Source: Dreissena polymorpha
Taxonomy: Eukaryota; Mollusca; Bivalvia; Myida; Dreissenidae
Length of the DNA stretch: 64,000 nt
Direction: 5' to 3'
Assembly: GCF_020536995.1 (NCBI RefSeq)
Contig: NC_068356.1
Span: 21,294,309-21,358,308 of the forward strand
Shown: positions 12,701-29,399 of the stretch, piece by piece
Numbering within the stretch: the first letter of the stretch is position 1
Layout of the letters: each line of letters opens with the position of its first letter
Notes under the pieces: model-generated
What the model was told of the DNA's origin: nothing
What the model saw: the letters and a program-made list of their open reading frames with translations, nothing else
The model's database searches: none
Position numbers and translations under genes: made by a program

Positions 12701-14179
12701 TATTCTTGGAAGAAAACGTTAGAAAAACGTTTCCAAAAAAAAATTGTAAGAATGACCATATACTAAATCAAATAGATATTTCGTCTGATTTTTGATCAGG
12801 TAAGGCTTCATTAAGGGCAACCGATGGATGTGGATTTTCGAAATGTGGTATATACCATAAGCATAGGTGCGTAAACGCACCTATGCTAATAATATTGATA
12901 GTGTTCGTTAGTCAACCATAGTCAACGTCAGTGGCCGCTGAGCGAAGAAGCTGTGGAAAATTATTTCTAAACGACTGGTCATGAGCAGCTTGACGGAAAA
13001 TGGTATGTTCGTGTATTCTTAGAAACGATCAAAAAAGCTTAATGCTGTTATTTTATCATTTACCATTTACGAAAAATACTGTATTTTGTGAAATAATGAT
13101 TGCGTTATCAAACTATAAAGACAGACAGCTCTTCGGTGAAAATGTTGGGTGCGGGGGGAAAAAGACCCTGTGTGCTGAATTATAACTATTATAAATATAC
13201 TAAAGACTTCATTCAAGAGAAACTCGACCTTGCCGGGGAGCTTCAAAGAACGCGGATTATCTTGTGGGCTGAGTTGCTGATATAGCAGAAGCTCAGTCTC
13301 ATTCGTTCAGACAGCGACGAAATTCTACACACGTGACTCCGACGACTACAAGAGACGGGCAATAACGATGATGATATCGTTATAATAGAAGATTCGATAT
13401 CTAGTGACATGGACACTATTTTTATTCCAATTTGTATTCGTAGTATACGTTTTGAATGTTTGAATGTTTGATAACCAGTGTGTTGTTCATTTTACATTTC
13501 ATGAGGATAAATTGTATTTATATTTTAAATCGATAACTAGCTGGTAATGAAAGATACAGTCATTACTAACCGGGTATATTGTTTGATATCAGGTATTTTA
13601 TTGAGATTAAAAGTATATGTTGTGTGGATGTGATGCGTTGAACTCTTTTTTTTCTAATTTGAAATCAAGGATATAAAAAGATTGTGAAAATATTTAACCT
13701 TCTAAAGATATAGTTTCAAATAATAATAATAATTGATAAATTCACCATCATATAAATATCACCTTAGCCTGTCAGTTGAAACATCTTCAACATGTATTAA
13801 ATGTTATTCACCCAAGTACACAAAAACTATTTTTGATAGATTCCATGCATTGTAAGGTTTTATCTTCACATTACCACAAACAGGGCAAAGTCCATATAAA
13901 TTAGAACTGTAAAATTAACTGTCTGAAAAATAATTACTAATGGATGATACGTAGATCCGAATAAAGAGTCACAAACACACAATTATCTAGGTTTTGAAGT
14001 GTGGTATCAGAACTTTGGGAGTGTCGGCAAACTTACAATACTGACGGAACTTGTAAATCTAAAGGTAAAAAGAAGATTTTTAATGCTCAGGTAAACAAGT
14101 CACAGGTAATTGTCCCTTCAACATTGTTTATAGACACAATAATGTGACACGCTAAAGATCATAACACATAGTGTGTTAT
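9721..14179. other. Intergenic sequence, no firm gene
   Basis: AT-rich. It contains a (CAA)n tract at 11487-11512 and a 28-bp palindrome at 12860-12887. A weak coding-like stretch at 13165-13470 has an acidic tail (DDDIVIIEDS) interrupted by stops and may be a decayed transposon exon. A short ATG frame at 12688 runs up to a good donor (CAG|GTAAGG near 12799). None can be tied to a known family. Confidence 0.35.
12860..12887. repeat. Perfect 13-bp-arm palindrome
   Basis: AGCATAGGTGCGT, two spacer bases, then ACGCACCTATGCT. The arms match perfectly. It would form a cruciform or RNA hairpin, and no flanking element was recognised. Confidence 0.75.
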
Positions 14180-14345
14180 ACGGCATGTACGGACGCGCAT
14201 TGGTTGATACACATTCTTCTCACATAGGCGACCCGGATTCGATATCCGTTCTCGGCGCATGTGAGCTTGGTAAGTGGTCGCCAAACTGCACATGTACGCT
14301 TTAACCCGAGTACCCTGGCTTCCACCAAAGCATAAGACTATGCCA
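14180..14345 (+). mobile_element. tRNA-derived SINE relic
   Basis: Contains a B-box-like GGATTCGATATCC at about 14233-14245, then the conserved body ctcggcgcatgtgag, then a 'ggtaagtggtcgccaa' segment and 'cgagtaccctggcttccacc'. This order matches a widespread invertebrate tRNA-SINE body that I recall from bivalves. The A-box side is eroded and there is no clear tail, so it is an old copy. Confidence 0.6.
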
Positions 14346-14497
14346 AAGCTCAATATTTGTCAATATCAACTGGCTGGATTTTGCAACTGTTATTAAAAAT
14401 GAATCACACTTTTTATGCGTCTATTAAATAAAATTTAGTAGGAATGCTGGGATACACCTCCGGCTCCGTACATAATGCAGCCCCAGGCGCTTAAAAT

Positions 14498-14548
14498 TCG
14501 AACTACACACACTTGCACGCACGCAGGCAGACACACGCGCGCACGCGA
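14498..14548. repeat. Impure (CA)n/(CG)n-rich simple repeat
   Basis: A mix of acacacac, gcacgcacgcag and acacacgcgcgcacgcg. This alternating purine-pyrimidine tract is unusually CpG-rich for the window. Confidence 0.7.
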
Positions 14549-14699
14549 TCAAGAGATTAAAGGTCAACCGCACATAGGCATGCAATGATAAACAATATGA
14601 ATGCAAATATTAACGAGTTGGCTCAATCGATATGAATATTTTACAAACATTTTGTGTTATAAATTGCAAAGCTGTCTTTTTGCAAGTATATGACACATT

Positions 14700-14862
14700 C
14701 AATTTGTATTTTGTCCGCCTATAAATAGTGACTGATTATTACAATTACAATTACCCAATTATTCCTCAAATATTCGTCAAAGGCGTCAATAATTGTAAAA
14801 AAAACGGTATTTTACAACTTTTCTGTTCTTCGTCGTCGTGGTTTACAGTCCCTTTAAGGCTG
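14700..14862 (-). repeat. Interspersed repeat, copy 2 (inverted)
   Basis: The reverse complement begins TTAAAGGGACTGTAAACCAC, then gacgacgaagaacag and ataccgttttttttacaatt. It matches the copy at 6879-7010 block by block. Confidence 0.65.
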
Positions 14863-15499
14863 TGTGTGTCAAACGAAAGAGCAGTTACGTATGCATGTTT
14901 CTATCTGCAATGTTATTTAAGTTTAATAACTTTACTTGAACAAACCAGTCTTCATCAAAATAGATGGTCTGTCGTACGGTATATTAATCATTAGTTGTGG
15001 AAATGTTTACCTTTTCTCATAAAACGATAAGTGTTTAAATTACATTAGTAAACGTTACTTTTATTGTGCAAATGTTAAATGGTTACGCATATATTTTTCT
15101 TTGCAGATACATTTATCTTACTATGAACTTAAGAAGTAATTTAAAAAACATAATTTGTTTCCAAATAATAATGATTTTCGAAACTACTTACTACGAAAAA
15201 AAAAACCACACAGTCGATAGATTGCACATATTTTTGATTTTACATGTCATTAAAATAGCAAACGTTAGAAGCCACCAACACGTACAGCATTCTCTTAAAG
15301 TTCAATATTGATTTCACACTTGAGAAAAAGCCTTTTTCATGCAATGAAAATTTTCCTCATAATAACGGCGTGCTTAATTGGTCCGTCATGTAATCATTCA
15401 TGTTGTTTATTAGGAAAACATACATGAATGTAAAAGGTTAATTATCTTTTCAAAAGGTTTAGAAAAAATACTAATTCTCCCCGATGATGTTAATATTTA

Positions 15500-15736
15500 T
15501 GCGTTATGAAATAACCTGGAATGTCAAGTGAGGTAATGGGCCCGACTGCATTTAGAATGCTCCTGGGAATTCGGCAGGAATAATCATATAGAGCTCTTGA
15601 GCATTCCACCGGCCAGGAGAAGGTATATGTCGAGGAATTCGTTCACTCGCAATTGTTGTGTGTTCCACAAGTGGCTGCTAAAATATCGGGAAAAAGTACA
15701 CTTGCCGTTGTTGTGTTATCAATTGAAACAATAAAG
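15500..15736 (+). promoter_or_regulatory. Possible 5' untranslated exon with strong donor
   Basis: A locally GC-richer stretch ends in AATAAAG|GTAAGTTA, a consensus donor at 15737. The next plausible acceptor in front of a coding exon on this strand is ttacag| at 22506, just before the first EF-hand exon. It could therefore be the 5' UTR exon of the calcyphosine-like gene. This rests on splice-site appearance and order only. Confidence 0.25.
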
Positions 15737-15759
15737 GTAAGTTATATGTCTTCTCTTAT

Positions 15760-17690
15760 TTTTCTAGGAAAATATGTTATGACAATGCAATTTTTCGTTA
15801 AGAACTAAATTGTATAAAAGTAAAAAACAGCCGAAACAACTGACTTTCAATGCTATCACAGCTATACATTCTTTGAAATATTTACAATAAATCCAGCATG
15901 CAAGACTCAAGTGGACACATGTAGCACAAACAGTTCAAGAAAAACAATTACACTTGTGCTAAACTGAACATCATCAAAACAATGACAAGCTGAACAAATA
16001 AGTTATTAATAAGTAATTGAATATTAAAGTCGATTTGCAATATATGTAATGTACCTTACTATTCATTGTGCCATATATTATCAAAACATAGCTGAAAAGA
16101 GTTGTTTATCTTAAGAATAGTTTGAGTAAAAATAGATATATAGAAAACACGAGCATACAATACTTGTTTACAATTCGTTGTATTCCTTAAGGCTTTCATT
16201 GACATATTTAAAGTAACATTACTACTTAAAATCAACAAAAATTTCGTAAAATATTTCGTTATATAAAGCAAAACAATTAAAAATCATTGCTCCTTATGGC
16301 AATTGCCGAATTTCAACGCCAGATGTGGACATGGTACCATTTTTGTGTTCGTGTGTCGTATGAATAGATATATTCGCAGAAAATTAACATGGAATTGATT
16401 GTGTCACAAATAAATAAAAACGAGCATTATGTATCTACAAAAATCTATGTAATCATACCACATCTAGCGTTGAAATTGTGGCTATTGCTATAAGAAACAC
16501 TGATTGTTTAGGTGTTTGCTTTATTTTACGAAATACTTTACGAAATTTTCGTTGATTTTGAGCGTTATAGAACCTTCAAGGAATTAATAGCCAACAACGA
16601 TTTCAAAATGTCTTACTAGCGATCTAAAGGACATTGCGACAAATATAGGCAAATTAATATGAACACATTTTTGTGTATCAGGCATATACAAGTATAGCAC
16701 GAAATCGAATGCTTAAATTAGATGTAGAATAAGTCTCCAAAGTGGTGCAGCAATAAGTGAATTTCGAACCGTCAAAATATGCGTTGAATTTTATTTAACT
16801 TGCCGAATGTTATCACAACAGATCGTTTAAAACAAATGACATTATGCGTAAAGCATCATAATTGCGTTTATGAGGTCTAAGTCAAAAATTATTTAATATT
16901 GTGTCCTTGATATTAAATTTTGTAATATATTGAGTTCAACTTGCAATAAATTAGTTGCACTGTATATCATAATATTGATGGTACAATATATTGTGAGGCT
17001 AGTATTAGAATGGTGCTACTATTTTCAATAAGTATACGTCTTTATCAACAAATGTTCATTTACGAATATGGTGTGTAACAAACCCAAGAAGAATATGTAA
17101 GGTGGTGTTATCAGTCCTTGCAAAAACATGGTCCATCTTTGTGACATTATTGGAATCGCCCTGGAGGACGGCGACTAGTATGTAATACATTTTATTTCGC
17201 TTATGGGAGGAGAAGTTATTTTACGGATCAATGTATATATATTTTTTTAAAGAATATCTTGCATAGTGGTGATTTTTTTGTGTAAATTAGTGCAAATAAG
17301 TACTGCATTTGTGCCTATTACATTTATTACAACATGTATTGCCAATAATGCAACGCTAATTGCTTTAATTAATAACTATTCCACAACTGATCACAGGGGA
17401 AAGATCGCAGGGACTGGGAAAATACGCGAAACTTTCTGGTTTTGTATAAAAACAAATGATGTTTTGTATAAAAACAAAACATAATCAAAATATATTCATT
17501 TTGTGGTTTTTCTTATTTGCTTATTTAGTGGAGAATCAATGTAGTACGATATTTGACGACCTATCGCGCAAGCAAGTGTATTGGACGGCGTGGTGGTACG
17601 AACACGTACAATGTATTAGTTTGTTAATAGACATAAAATAACGATCGCTATACACAACTTCACCAAATAGCAGTACATAAGTGAATGTCA
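15760..17690. other. AT-rich sequence, nothing recognised
   Basis: No coding, RNA or repeat feature could be supported in this interval. Confidence 0.4.
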
Positions 17691-17780
17691 GCCGGAATAG
17701 CTCAGTTGGGAGAGCGTTAGAATGAAGTTGTTTACGCAACAGTCATCTAAAGGCCCCCGGTTCAATCCCGGGTTCCGGCA
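17691..17780 (+). tRNA. tRNA-Phe(GAA): tRNA-Phe (GAA) with a 17-nt intron
   Basis: The full cloverleaf can be drawn. The acceptor GCCGGAA pairs with TTCCGGC, discriminator A. The D stem is GCTC/GAGC with loop AGTTGGGA. The anticodon stem is TTAGA/TCTAA, and the loop reads A-T-GAA-G, then the intron, then A. The T stem is CCCGG/CCGGG with loop TTCAATC. The 17-nt insert TTGTTTACGCAACAGTC sits right after position 37, the canonical place for nuclear tRNA introns, and contains a GTTG/CAAC mini-stem. Without it the molecule is exactly 73 nt. Internal A and B boxes are intact, and a T-run about 25 nt downstream (17806) can terminate pol III. A tRNA-like repeat is less likely given the perfect stems. 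Confidence 0.9.
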
Positions 17781-18058
17781 CGAACGGAACAGTTCGGCGG
17801 CTGACAATTTTTTTCAGTCAGGTTAATAAATATAATAAAGCTTTAATTTATGTTGACATTTTAAAATCCATTTTACTACAATTGGACATTTTTTATTCAA
17901 ATCAATGGATGCAACGTGGTGACAACTTTAATTAAAATTTCTTTCATCACCTAAATTTTTAATGAAAAATACACGTGTTTTTATATTAACAAATAAATGC
18001 AAATAACACATCTATTATCCATGTATTTTTATGGTTGTCTATCATAGGCCTATCCCTA

Positions 18059-18216
18059 CCACATATAGAGCGCGAAGCGCGACACGTCTTATTGATTATA
18101 ACAATGAGTTGCGATAAAGGAAGCAGCCGCTTATCAAGGAGGAGCTGTGTCCCGTTTTCCTAGAGTCAAGCACTCCTCGGAGTATTTAAAAAAAAAACAC
18201 ATATAGAGCGCGAAGC
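18059..18216. repeat. Direct repeats cacatatagagcgcgaagc
   Basis: The 19-bp motif occurs at 18059-18078 and again at 18198-18216, in the same orientation. The 120 bp between are GC-richer, so this may be an element with short direct ends. It leads straight into the tandem array that follows. Confidence 0.5.
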
Positions 18217-18229
18217 TCTATCCAGGTGG

Positions 18230-18835
18230 TATGGGCCTTTAAGCATTATCCGACCATTACGTCCATAGTTATCTTCCTCAGAATTTTAGAATTTTTTAAA
18301 TCCTTGTTCGAAGTCCACAATTTTCATCCGATTGTTCCTAAACTTTCACAGGTTTTTTTTATCAATGAGGACCCAATCCAAACTCTATATGAGCAATTAC
18401 GGACCATAAGTCCAAAATTATGTCTCTTTAAATTTAGAAATAAAAGTGAAAAACTGCTTGGTTAGGTGATTTATTTCAACATTTTTGATCAGCTTCTTTC
18501 CAAACTTACAGTGTCTTCATATCAATGATGATTTTTACCTCATTTAAAATTCTATTAAATTTGACAAAATAAACAATTTCCACTTGTTTAAAAGATTTCA
18601 CAACTTCCGTCTGAATCTGTCCATACTTGTTAAGTGTTTTTATATCAGTATTACTCGAATCCTATTGAAAATGATGAATATCGGAACAATAAATCTATTA
18701 TGATCTTTTACTGAATTTCAAAGTATTGTGAAATGCAGGTTCTTTATACAATTTACAGTTTTCATTCATTTTTTTTTTCAAACTTTTACAGTGTTTTCAT
18801 ATCAAAAGTACTCAACCCCTATCGTAAATGAGCAA
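18230..18835. repeat. Diverged tandem array, about four units of 130-160 bp
   Basis: A core resembling 'ccaaacttacagtgttttcatatcaatgatga' recurs near 18340, 18500, 18630 and 18785, each preceded by a 'tccgtctgaat/catccgattgtt' type segment. The units are strongly diverged, so the array is old. The open frame from 18226 to 18465 is just repeat sequence. Confidence 0.55.
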
Positions 18836-18998
18836 CGTAAGAATAAGTTCAGAATCATCTCCCCTTGAAGTAAGAAAAAATATGAAATTACGCTTACAAG
18901 ATGAAGCAGATTTTTTAAAACCTGCACAGTTCTGTTCCATTAATGAAAACTGCACACGGATACCAGTAAAAAAGGAAACCAATGTAAATAAAATGAAC

Positions 18999-19117
18999 TA
19001 TGAAATATTTGGGAGTAACAGCACAAAATCATAGATAAAGGTTATTTGGGTGTTACAACACAACGTCATAAATAATGGTTATTTGGGGGTTATAACACAA
19101 AATCATTGATAATGGTT
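18999..19117. repeat. Short tandem array, about 2.7 units of 43-45 bp
   Basis: Successive units read ggttatttgggtgttacaac and ggttatttgggggttataac, each followed by acaacgtcataaataat or acaaaatcattgataat. A partial first unit precedes them. Confidence 0.7.
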
Positions 19118-19212
19118 ATATCAGTATATTTTTCTATTTTGTTTAAAATAATCGGACAATATATTAATATTTACAGTAGAAAAAATCGTTCCATGTAACT
19201 TCATTAATTCAT

Positions 19213-19371
19213 TTATTCAATCATCTCTGCGCCGTCTGGTGCTTGAGGCGACGGCAAGGTGCTGTCTGCAGAGTGAGGCCTCTGTTCTGAGTGCCTTTTA
19301 CACTGAAATTCCCGACTCCCTTTGATGCTTTGAATCTTGTAAAATGATTTCAAGTTTATTTCACCAGCCAT
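19213..19371 (-). CDS. Candidate 52-residue protein with TATA promoter
   Basis: ATG at 19371 (minus strand) lies in a strong context (ACAATGG). It opens 52 codons beginning MAGEINLKSFYKIQSIKGSR and ending QAPDGAEMIE. A TATATAAA box on the same strand (19440-19448) would place transcription start some 40-45 nt before the ATG. The stretch is GC-richer than its surroundings. The product is basic and polar in the middle (CKRHSEQRPHS), with no signal peptide or membrane segment. I do not recognise it. It could be a small gene, one exon, or part of an unknown repeat. Confidence 0.22.
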   Translation of the reverse strand: MAGEINLKSFYKIQSIKGSREFQCKRHSEQRPHSADSTLPSPQAPDGAEMIE

Positions 19372-19479
19372 TGTACTGTTCCAGCATGCGTGTAAGATTG
19401 TTTGTGAGAGTTCTGATGTTTTCTGTCTACATAGCTGTGTTTTATATATACACATAATCATTTACATAGAGTGACTGGT

Positions 19480-21035
19480 GAAAAATGAATCTGTCCAGTA
19501 CTTACGAATGAATATAATTTTCATCAAATCATTATTTGTGAAACCTTTATTCTTTGTAAACAAAAATGACATTCATGTTTAATTTCGCTCATGTACTTTG
19601 TTATCACCTCTTTTCAGTGTTACATGATGTTTTAACATAACCTTTGACCTTTGTTTATAACCACGATGTCCAGTATGTCTTTTTTAGAGAAGACGTTTCG
19701 GCTTTTGTGAATTTGGATGCCAACGTTAAAGCTAATTGCTCATTTTATATCCGCGCTAAAAGAATAACATTTTATTGCATGTAAAACAGCAAGATTTTTT
19801 TTTATTCATTTATTCATAAACAAAAGCAAATTCGTTTAGTAAATACATTTGACAAAACGAAGAATGTGTTCCGTTATGAGCGACCAAACTGTACCTTATC
19901 AAATAGGTCTACTGTGACTCACAGTATTTGTAATATTTCTCTGTTGCTAAATGTTTAATACAATGTGCACGATTGAGCAAAGCAAGCTGTATATAAACAC
20001 TTTATATCTTGCCAGTGGTTGGTGTATAGATATAATATAGAAAGATGTTCCAGTCTCCGAAAAGAACATCCCTTTGCAAGACATACCACACAAAATAATG
20101 AATAATAAGCTTCATGTTTCATAAGTATTTGTAATTATCTTGAAGTTCATGAAAAAAACGTGATGTTTAATTTGAAGCCAAATGTGTTAAATGTCATGTT
20201 AATCTACTGTTAAATCAGAGAAATCTTGATCTGTTAAGTAACGAGCTGCTTCCTCTACTCTTAATAGAAATCAATTTTTGTCTGTACTGCTGTTGTGTGT
20301 AAATATTGCGACTTTTTTGTCTTATTTTAAAGCCCCAGTTTGCGGAATAGGTTGTTGTTTTGCATATAAATCGTATAGCGAGAAATAAACTTTACATAAA
20401 TTCATTGAAATATATTTTGTATCGAGGTTGACATCGAAAACCTGGTCAAAATCGGTTTTGATTCGATAAAATAGTTTATAAATGATCATAAATACATGCA
20501 ATATGCGAAAAGCATTGCAGCGTTGCGAGTAATGCAGATTATATCTTTATTTAGCTTTCGCTAAACATTTTTAGCATATGGAAGATAAACACATAGATTT
20601 AGCAAAAAAGTAGCTTTGCAACTCAGTTTCCGTCAGTAACAGATGTATTTGCATTTGTTCTTACCTTCTCGCCGCTAAATTTGCCCGTATCCGCAATTTT
20701 GTTTGTTTAGGTTTGAATTAACGTGTGAAATCACGAATATTAATTAGGTCGTTTTCGTACTTTATCGTACTCGACCCCAAAATAAAAATCGCTATATTGT
20801 TTGTTTTCAGTGATATCCTCAATAAAAACTTTTTCTTGTTAATAACATTCGTGTTTTGGTTTATGGAAGTTCGACATAATCGTATATTTTGCATGCCTAT
20901 GTTAAACGTTTACTTATGATACGTGTAATTTTAAGTTTTTTTTAATAATATAACTTGCTGTGTTGTTTGCTTAAAAAAATTTGGACATTATATTTTTCTT
21001 CGAACACATCCATAGAAATCGTGTTTAAATAGTTA
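19480..21035. other. AT-rich sequence, nothing recognised
   Basis: No feature can be supported here beyond poly-A and poly-T runs. Confidence 0.4.
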
Positions 21036-22179
21036 GGCCACTCCAAATTGATCTGTTGGTCGTCGGATTTGCCGCACCTATTTGTTTTAAATGGAATTTA
21101 TATACATATTTTTTTTACCGCTCTCACTCATTTTTGTGTCCTTCTGTAACCATAGCGCATGTTTTTCTTAATTTGTGAAAAATCGCGATCTAGCAGAAAC
21201 GATTTTGACGCTGAATACGAATGTCAAATATAGTGTTTCGTAACCATTTTAATCGATAACTGCAGACGCTAAAAATTTCGATCGAGACGTCCAGAACAAA
21301 TGGCTTCATGCGCGAGCAGTGCATATTTCGCTGTCATGACCGTTTTAACAAATTGAGGTAAAAAGTTGCTGCAGCCAACCCTTAAAAATATAAACACATC
21401 TTCTATGTTCTGTGACTTATTTGAATGTGTTGTTTTACGTTCCAACATGCAACTATCAGCAGATACCGTTGAAGCATGTTCAATTTGAAACAATATCGGG
21501 AAACACGACATGAGATTTTTTTTATACTTTTTCTTCAATAAATGGGCATATTGACGGTATTTTGCTATATATAGGCAATTTTCATATTTTAAGTGAACAC
21601 AAAATAAACATAAAATCATTAAATGCTGGTTTTAAAAGTTTCACAGTGACAATGTTTTATAATTTTTAAAATACACGGAACATGTTTAACAGCTAGGTCC
21701 GTGTATTTCAGAAACACCAAATAAGTTCTTTGTAATGTTTAAATTTATTTCAGAAAAATACAATACGGTTCTAGCCATCGATATGCCCCTTTTAAAATAA
21801 GATAGCGACAATGGATTATATGCATGGCCTTTGTCCGACTGTCTGTAATTATAATTTTGATGATTGACCCTCTTCAAGTGCTATTGCAACATGGTATACC
21901 TTTTCACAGCTTGCAACATGGTATAACTTTTTCAAAGCTTTCACTGTTTAAAACTTTATTCTTTGTATAAGAATTGATTTGAATAAATTGTATATCTGTT
22001 TAAACGTGTATCTCTTGATAATGCAATATTTTTCTATCGAAATGTGATTTTTGTTATTCTTCGCTCTTCGCTCGCTCGCGAATTTTCCTATTTTCAAAAA
22101 AAATAAAATTATTTTCGTTTCGCTCGCCTCTTCAACTTTTTCATATATATATATCCGTAGACATCAATTTGGAGTGGCC
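21036..22179. mobile_element. TIR element with TTA target duplication (Harbinger-like MITE)
   Basis: Left end GGCCACTCCAAATTGAT at 21036 and its exact reverse complement at 22163-22179. TTA flanks both ends (21033-21035 and 22180-22182). A TWA-type 3-bp duplication with short inverted ends fits the PIF/Harbinger superfamily. The 1.1-kb interior has no recognisable transposase. A 116-codon frame on the minus strand (21269-21619) shows no family match, so the element looks non-autonomous. A CpG-rich 'cgctcttcgctcgctcgcg' tract lies near its right end. Confidence 0.7.
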
Positions 22180-22522
22180 TTACTTTGATTAAAAAAAGTA
22201 TTACCAAAATTAGCTATACGTTATTTATTGCACAGAATGTTCTCCCAATGCGTTTGATAAAATTTGCCACATATTTATCACATACAAGTACTCATGATCT
22301 TTATGTTCTTTCTGTAAATTGCTTGAATTACATTGCCCTTAATGCACATCATGGTCCGATACTAGTCTTGGTATATACACATTCATGCAATACATATTTA
22401 ATGTGTACTAGGTTTTTAAAAAGATAAATGCCCTTACGCGAGTCGTTCATGGAAAAGAGACTGCTTTGAATATCAAGCACATAATTCTAGGTTTTACATG
22501 TTACAGGCGATGTGTGCTAACC

Positions 22523-22883
22523 ATGCCTGAGACTGTCGAATCGCTGATACGGGTTCTGCGTGAGCAATGCTTGCAGGGTGGCTGCAATGGCGTCAAAGCA
22601 CTGAGCGTCGTCTTTCGTGCAATGGACATAGACTACTCCAAGCGAATCGTGTACGACGAGTTGAGAGACGCTTTGCAGCGCTTTGGAATCCAGATGTCCG
22701 AGAATTACCTCCGCACGTTGTTCGATGCTCTCGACGTTAACAAGAGTGGCGGTATTGACTTCAAGGAGTTCATAATGATGCTGCGACCTCCTATGAACCA
22801 TTATAGAACAGACGTGATCAATGAGGCGTTTAACAGACTTGATGTCAATAATAATGGCGCAATATGCATCGAAGATTTAAAGG
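22523..22883 (+). CDS. CAPSL: Calcyphosine-like EF-hand exon A (alternative N-terminal exon)
   Basis: Encodes MPETVESLIRVLREQCL to IEDLK. It aligns along its length with animal calcyphosine-like (CAPSL) proteins, including the 'LRPPM' linker between EF-hands 2 and 3. Loops: EF1 DIDYSKRIVYDE (no Gly at position 6, probably weak), EF2 DVNKSGGIDFKE (canonical), EF3 DVNNNGAICIED (Asp at position 12, as in the family). ATG 22523 has A at -3 and lies 16 nt after a possible acceptor (ttacag|, 22506). The donor AAGG|GTTGGT at 22884 is weak but leaves phase 1, matching the terminal exon at 29040; the joint gives DLK-V-VYSSN and a 201-residue protein (vertebrate CAPSL about 208). If unspliced, the frame ends 18 codons later. 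CAPSL proteins are calcium-binding and often expressed in ciliated cells. Exon A is only about half identical to exon B. Confidence 0.85.
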
Positions 22884-27279
<4,396 letters not shown>

Positions 27280-27646
27280 ATGGACAGAGAAACGCGCGTG
27301 AAGATGATGATAGAGGAAATACGAGGACAGTGTTTGCATAAAGGTGTTGGGGCCTTGAAGGAACTTTCCGTTGTTTTCCACCATATGGACGTAGATTTTT
27401 CCCAACGCCTGTGTATTCAAGAACTTGAGCGCGGTATGAAGAACTACGGAGTAAAAGTAGACAAAGAGGATCTCCACATGTTGTTTGATACATTTGACAT
27501 AAATAAAAACAACCAGATTGACTTCGTAGAGCTTGTCTCCACACTAAGACCACCGATGTCTAAGGCAAGAGTTAACGTCGTCAAAGAAGCGTTTAAGCGA
27601 TTAGACTTTAGCGCCGACGGCATAATTTCCATTGAAGATCTCAAGA
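27280..27646 (+). CDS. CAPSL: Calcyphosine-like EF-hand exon B (alternative N-terminal exon)
   Basis: Encodes MDRETRVKMMIEEIRGQC to IEDLK with the same three-EF-hand plan as exon A. EF1 is DVDFSQRLCIQE, EF2 DINKNNQIDFVE (Asn at position 6 instead of Gly), EF3 DFSADGIISIED, with the LRPPM linker kept. ATG 27280 has A at -3 and G at +4. The donor AAGA|GTAAGA (27647) is strong and leaves phase 1. Joining to 29040 gives DLK-I-VYSSN and a 203-residue protein. Exon B is 1.4 kb from the terminal exon and has the better donor, so it is probably the main form. An AATAATAAAG stretch about 60 bp upstream could serve as its own TATA-like element, but that is weak. Confidence 0.9.
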
Positions 27647-29284
<1,638 letters not shown>

Positions 29285-29366
29285 TTCCTATAGAACTGTG
29301 AGATGCACCCAAACGTATACGTTTCTCAGATATATATACACACTTACACGGATCCTTGACAGCTTC

Positions 29367-29372
29367 AATAAA
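29367..29372 (+). terminator. Polyadenylation signal of the calcyphosine-like gene
   Basis: AATAAA 82 nt downstream of the stop codon, within 'cttcaataaaatataa'. Confidence 0.6.
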
Positions 29373-29399
29373 ATATAATTTTACAACGCATCTGCACAT

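Noticed and set aside
13165-13470. Coding-like stretch with an acidic tail (NNDDDIVIIEDS)
   Set aside because: Interrupted by stops and not assignable to a family; may be a decayed transposon exon.
21269-21619. 116-codon minus-strand frame inside the TTA-flanked element
   Set aside because: No recognisable motif; composition follows the AT-rich background, so a chance frame is likely.
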